Positions 58,112 to 61,204 of a stretch of DNA of 61,204 nucleotides are shown here, one piece after another. Position 1 is the first letter of the stretch; the number at the start of each line of letters is the position of its first letter. A model generated the notes under the pieces. The model was not told the origin of the DNA and searched no databases. It was given only the letters and a program-made list of their open reading frames with translations. This DNA is from DASZHA01 sp035938265 (GTDB lineage: Bacteria; Chloroflexota; Dormibacteria; DASZGP01): assembly GCA_035938265.1 (NCBI GenBank), contig DASZHA010000040.1:1-61204 (forward strand). The letters are read 5' to 3'. The position numbers were made by a program, and so were the translations under genes.

Positions 58112-58834
58112 GTGAGCCGCGCGCCGATCATCGGGATCACGTGCGGCAAGACCAACGCCGCCGACAAGCCCGACCGCGTCGGCGTCAGCCCGGAATACAC
58201 GCGCGCGCTCGAGGCTGCCGGGGCGCTGTGTGTCCTCCTCCCTCCAGGAGACGATCGTCCCGCCGCCATCAACGCCGTCCTCGAGCGGCTCGACGGCCTC
58301 CTGGTCCCCGGCGGTGCCGATGTCGATCCCTCGTTCTACGATGAGGAGAGGCTTCCCGAGGTGGCCCGAACCGACCCCGTGCGCGACAACTTTGAGCTCA
58401 AGGTCATCCGCGCGGCGGTGGAGCGCGGCATGCCCATCCTGGGCATATGCCGGGGCCAGCAGGCGATCAACGTCGCCCTGGGCGGGACCCTCTACCAGGA
58501 CCTCGACGCCCAGGGCGCGGCACGCGCTCGGCACCAGTCGGAACACGGGCCTCAACTGGACAGGCTGGTCCACAGTGTCGAGATCGAGCCCGGCTCCCGT
58601 TTCAGCCGCGCCGCTGGGACACGGGTCAGGGTCAACAGCCGCCACCACCAGGCGGTCAAAGAGGTGGCCCCCGGCCTCCATGTCACGGCAACCGGCCCGG
58701 ACGGTGTGATCGAGGGCCTTGAGACCGACGACGGCCGGGTGGTGGCGGTGCAGTGCCACCCGGAAGCCCGCCCCGACCTGGCCTGGGCCCGGCAACTGTT
58801 CCGCGACTTCGTCCTGGCCGCCAAGCGCGGCTGA
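58112..58834 (+). CDS. Gamma-glutamyl-gamma-aminobutyrate hydrolase family (class I glutamine amidotransferase-like, C26)
   Basis: A 240-residue protein. It begins PIIGITCGKTNAADKPDRVG and has LLVPGGADVDPSFYDEE, the nucleophile elbow PILGICRGQQAINVALGGTL (C113), VNSRHHQAVKEVAPGLHV and the histidine/glutamate pair VVAVQCHPEARPD. This is the PuuD/YvdE type, which cleaves gamma-glutamyl amides. In vivo substrate unknown; the enzymes of putrescine degradation are not nearby. GTG start, 35 bp after the peptidase gene. Confidence 0.92.
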   Translation: MSRAPIIGITCGKTNAADKPDRVGVSPEYTRALEAAGALCVLLPPGDDRPAAINAVLERLDGLLVPGGADVDPSFYDEERLPEVARTDPVRDNFELKVIRAAVERGMPILGICRGQQAINVALGGTLYQDLDAQGAARARHQSEHGPQLDRLVHSVEIEPGSRFSRAAGTRVRVNSRHHQAVKEVAPGLHVTATGPDGVIEGLETDDGRVVAVQCHPEARPDLAWARQLFRDFVLAAKRG

Positions 58835-58849
58835 CGCGCGGAGGGCCGG

Positions 58850-59380
58850 CTAGGTCGTCGGCACCTGCCGCGGCCCGCGGGCCTTCAGCCCCACGTCCTC
58901 GGCGCTGCGGCCGAAGATGTGCTGGACCGGCCAGCCCATGATGCCGGCGTAGGTCTCCACCTGGGAGCGGTGATGGACCTCGTGCTCGGTCATCATCATG
59001 AGCAGGCGCCATGCCGAGAACGACAGCCCGGGCGTGTCCAGCGAGGGCACCCGGCGGCTGAGCCAATCGCTGGGGGTGCCCGACAGCTTCTCTTTGAAGC
59101 GTTCGGCGGAGAGGTTGAGCGCCACCAGCCATTCGTCCCGCGTACGCGTCGGGGTGTCCCACGGTGTGGCGATCCACTCGCCCTGGACATAGGCATCGGC
59201 GAAATACATGCGCGACGCCGCCATGTGGCCGACTATCTCGCCGATGTCCCAGGCGTTCTCCCCCTCACCCGCCGGTGGCCGCCATGTCTCCGCCTCAGCT
59301 GGCAGGGATCCGATGTCCCGAACGGCGCGCCGGCTGAGCCCATCAAAGAACTTCAGGAACGCGCCCATGTCGGTTATCAC
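58850..59380 (-). CDS. DinB family protein
   Basis: A 176-residue four-helix protein. FLKFFDGLSRRAVRDIGSLP, ENAWDIGEIVGHMAASRMYF with the first histidine, and the C-terminal MMMTEHEVHHRSQVETYAGI with further histidines match DinB/YfiT metal-binding folds. Members act as thiol-dependent S-transferases (bacillithiol or mycothiol) or have unknown function. It is convergent with the C26 gene and divergent from the cyclase fusion gene. Confidence 0.85.
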   Translation of the reverse strand: MITDMGAFLKFFDGLSRRAVRDIGSLPAEAETWRPPAGEGENAWDIGEIVGHMAASRMYFADAYVQGEWIATPWDTPTRTRDEWLVALNLSAERFKEKLSGTPSDWLSRRVPSLDTPGLSFSAWRLLMMMTEHEVHHRSQVETYAGIMGWPVQHIFGRSAEDVGLKARGPRQVPTT

Positions 59381-59420
59381 GCAGGGATCCTACCCGGCGT
59401 ATGTGGCAAGCTGACGCGTT

Positions 59421-60956
59421 GTGAGCGAATGGAGGGCAGCGACCGACGAGCCGGTACGCGGAACCATGCTTCCCGCCTGGCTGCCCAGCCTGCCTGGCCC
59501 TGAACGCGTCCGCGTCATGGGTTCCGGGCAGATCCCCCCGCCCCCCTTTGCCCGCCTCACCGGGATGCGCATCGGCCACGTCAGCCCCGGCACGGTGATA
59601 GGCACGATGCCGTCCAGCGCCAACTTCATCGCCCTGCCCGCGATGGACATCAGCCCCGTCGTCCTGGGAGCCCTCCGTTTCGTGGCCACAACCGCCATCC
59701 CGGCCGGGTTCGACGTTGAACCGCTGACCGTGTCGATCCACTTCTTCAGGTTCGGCCGGGCCCGGCCCGGGAACCTGCTGGCGAGGGCGCGGACGCTCAA
59801 CGCCACCAGCCTGTTCGTGAGTGCCGATGTGGAGGTGGAGGACCCCGAGGGTCGCCAGCTTGGGCATGCGGTTAGCCAGTGGGCGGTCAAGCCTGTGGAG
59901 CCCCCGCCGCCGGCGGCACCCGATGAGATCGAACCTATCGAGCTTCCAACCTACGCGACACCCGACCCGGCGGATCGCCCCGCCGGCAACCATGCCATCA
60001 CGCCTGAGCTGATGGCCGAGAAGACAGGCTTGGAGGCCGCGGAGATGCTGGTCAGGGGCGAGCTTCCGCCGCTCCCGATACAGCGCCTGTTCGGCTCCCG
60101 CTGGCTCGACCTGCGCGACGGAGAGCTGAGCATGTCAATGCCCGCGAGCCCCTGGTTCGTGGCCGGCTCCAACAACGTGACCGAGGGGGCGATGACCAGC
60201 ATGTTGGGCCAGATCCAATGCATCCGGCTGCTCGCCGAGTTGGGGAAGCGGCAGTCTGCCGCGGCGCTGGAAGCAAACTTTCGGTTCTTTGGCCGCGTCC
60301 CCGCCGACGGCCGCCCTCTGACTGCCCGTGCCCGGGTGAGCAACAGCTCAGGGAACATCCGCTACATCGACGCCGAGATCACTGACGCTGACGGCCGGAC
60401 GGTGGCCGTCACCCAGGGATCAGCCTGGGGAATCATCGATCGGCCTGACCGCCGGCGGGTTGAGCCGCAGCGGGTGCTGGCCACACTTGTGTTCACCGAC
60501 ATCGTCGGCTCGACCAACCGCGCCCAGGCCCTTGGGGATGACGCCTGGCGGACACTTCTGGGCGAGCACAACGCGCTGGTGCGGCGAGAGCTGACCGCCC
60601 ACCGCGGTCGCGAGATCAAGGCGATGGGCGATGGGTTCCTCCTGCAGTTCGAGTCACCAGCCGCGGCCGTCCGGTTCGCCCGGTCTACCCGCGACGGCGT
60701 CCGTCACCTCAACCTCGACGTGCGGGCCAGCGTTCACACCGGGGAGTGCGAGGTCCAGGGCGCTGACCTCGCCGGTATCACGGTCCACGTCGCCTCCCGG
60801 ATCATGGACGAGGCGGCGCCGGGCGAGATACTGGTCTCGCAGGTCGTGAAGGACCTGTCCTCGGGTTCAGGCCTTCGCTTTGCGGACCGGGGAACCCACG
60901 CCCTCAAGGGCGTCGAAGGAGAGTGGCAGCTCTACGCCGTTGACCGCGCCCCCTAG
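59421..60956 (+). CDS. Double hot-dog thioesterase-like protein fused to class III nucleotidyl cyclase
   Basis: A 511-residue protein from GTG 59421. Two hot-dog (PaaI/MaoC-like) domains occupy about 40-170 (FARLTGMRIGHVSPGTVIGT; VSIHFFRFGRARPGNLLARA) and 200-345 (ANFRFFGRVPADGRPLTARA). A class III cyclase domain follows (about 350-511): VLATLVFTDIVGSTNRAQAL with the first metal aspartate D360, and GREIKAMGDGFLLQFESPAA with the second, D404; VRASVHTGECEVQGADLAGI is also typical. Acyl-CoA binding by the hot-dogs could control cAMP or cGMP synthesis. Whether the hot-dogs still have catalytic residues is not clear. Confidence 0.88.
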   Translation: MSEWRAATDEPVRGTMLPAWLPSLPGPERVRVMGSGQIPPPPFARLTGMRIGHVSPGTVIGTMPSSANFIALPAMDISPVVLGALRFVATTAIPAGFDVEPLTVSIHFFRFGRARPGNLLARARTLNATSLFVSADVEVEDPEGRQLGHAVSQWAVKPVEPPPPAAPDEIEPIELPTYATPDPADRPAGNHAITPELMAEKTGLEAAEMLVRGELPPLPIQRLFGSRWLDLRDGELSMSMPASPWFVAGSNNVTEGAMTSMLGQIQCIRLLAELGKRQSAAALEANFRFFGRVPADGRPLTARARVSNSSGNIRYIDAEITDADGRTVAVTQGSAWGIIDRPDRRRVEPQRVLATLVFTDIVGSTNRAQALGDDAWRTLLGEHNALVRRELTAHRGREIKAMGDGFLLQFESPAAAVRFARSTRDGVRHLNLDVRASVHTGECEVQGADLAGITVHVASRIMDEAAPGEILVSQVVKDLSSGSGLRFADRGTHALKGVEGEWQLYAVDRAP

Positions 60957-61204
60957 TAGATGAAGCCGACGACGAAGCTGGGGACGGAGCTGAAGTGGCG
61001 CTGGGAGATGACGCCGAAGCCCTTGTAGTTCATCTCCGAGACGGTGAAGCCGCCATCGGGATCCACCGACTCGACATAGGCAACGTGGCCGTACCAGCTC
61101 TCGCGGGTGACCATGATGGCGCCGACCTTGGGGGTCGAGCCTTCCGCGAAGCCGAAGGAGCGGGCGTTCGGCCACCACTCGATGGCATTGCCCATCCAGG
61201 GCAC
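60953..61204 (-). CDS. CHAP domain amidase/endopeptidase, 3' part
   Basis: The last 83 or so residues of a protein whose 5' end lies beyond the window. GNAIEWWPNARSFGF, GAIMVTRESWYGHVAYVESV with the catalytic histidine, and FTVSEMNYKGFGVISQRHFS are the second half of a CHAP (cysteine-histidine amidohydrolase/peptidase) domain. The cysteine is off the edge. Secreted CHAP proteins cut peptidoglycan. Its stop overlaps the cyclase stop on the other strand by two bases. Confidence 0.85.
   Translation of the reverse strand: MPWMGNAIEWWPNARSFGFAEGSTPKVGAIMVTRESWYGHVAYVESVDPDGGFTVSEMNYKGFGVISQRHFSSVPSFVVGFIY

Noticed and set aside
1..61204. CRISPR arrays, tRNA or rRNA genes, insertion sequences, prophage genes
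   Set aside because: No regularly spaced repeats, cloverleaf sequences, transposase motifs or phage structural genes were recognised on reading; a covariance-model scan would be needed for small RNAs such as rnpB or tmRNA.

Overview
The window is a 61.2 kb piece of a high-GC bacterial chromosome carrying the replication origin region. The sequence shows rpmH, rnpA, yidD, yidC and jag on the minus strand facing away from dnaA, dnaN, recF, a dciA-like gene and a helicase-nuclease on the plus strand, with parA and parB nearby. There are no lipopolysaccharide or outer-membrane genes. A sortase, NlpC/P60 and CHAP peptidase genes, and an actinobacterial-type decaprenyl-phosphoryl-arabinose pathway are present. 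By inference this is a monoderm, soil-type lineage near Chloroflexota/Candidatus Dormibacterota rather than a true actinobacterium; no 16S gene is present to prove it. rsmG (gidB) and gyrB are absent from their usual places in the origin cluster.

Layout. 1-11.7 kb: envelope polysaccharide locus. A minus-strand operon (prenyltransferase, GT4, O-antigen polymerase-like protein, FkbM methyltransferase, two GT4) diverges from dprE1-dprE2-GT2-GT4, followed by a Wzz/BY-kinase. 11.9-15 kb: DUF4012 protein, sortase and a probable sortase-anchored Ig-like surface protein. 15.1-20.5 kb: glycine cleavage operon (truncated sigma-like gene, gcvT, gcvH, a small Trp-rich ORF, gcvPA, gcvPB). 20.6-24.9 kb: sugar-phosphate transferase, NfeD, SPFH protein, CPBP protease. 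24.9-28 kb: parA, parB, a lone LAGLIDADG protein, signal peptidase I. 28.1-33.8 kb: ndk, M16 peptidase, a small helical protein, HIT protein, jag, yidC, yidD, rnpA, rpmH and a small membrane protein. 33.9-42.3 kb: DnaA boxes, dnaA, dnaN, recF, dciA-like, UvrD/AddB-like helicase-nuclease, polytopic membrane protein. 42.3-51.5 kb: a MGDG-synthase-like GT, FemAB/GNAT acyltransferase, MshA-like GT, HAD protein, cytoplasmic NlpC/P60 peptidase, MurD-like ligase, LysW-like zinc-ribbon protein, threonine-synthase-like PLP enzyme and ATP-grasp ligase. 51.5-56.1 kb: Tad-type genes tadC, tadB, tadA and a PrgI-CpaE fusion. 56.3-61.2 kb: AT-hook nucleoid protein, SnoaL-like protein, YgjP-like metallopeptidase, class I amidotransferase-type hydrolase, DinB protein, a double hot-dog/class III cyclase fusion and the 3' end of a CHAP amidase gene.

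How it works together. The first 21 kb reads as an envelope-glycan factory: a DprE1/DprE2-made polyprenyl-phosphate arabinose donor, several glycosyltransferases, a polymerase, a chain-length kinase and a phosphoglycosyl transferase that could prime synthesis. The 42-51 kb stretch is the best candidate for an undescribed system. Two amide-forming ligases, a PLP enzyme, a peptidase without a signal peptide, a carrier-like mini-protein and a FemAB-type acyltransferase suggest synthesis or recycling of a non-ribosomal peptide or modified amino acid, but its product is unknown. Several genes appear to use CTG as a start, which affects how their N-termini should be annotated.
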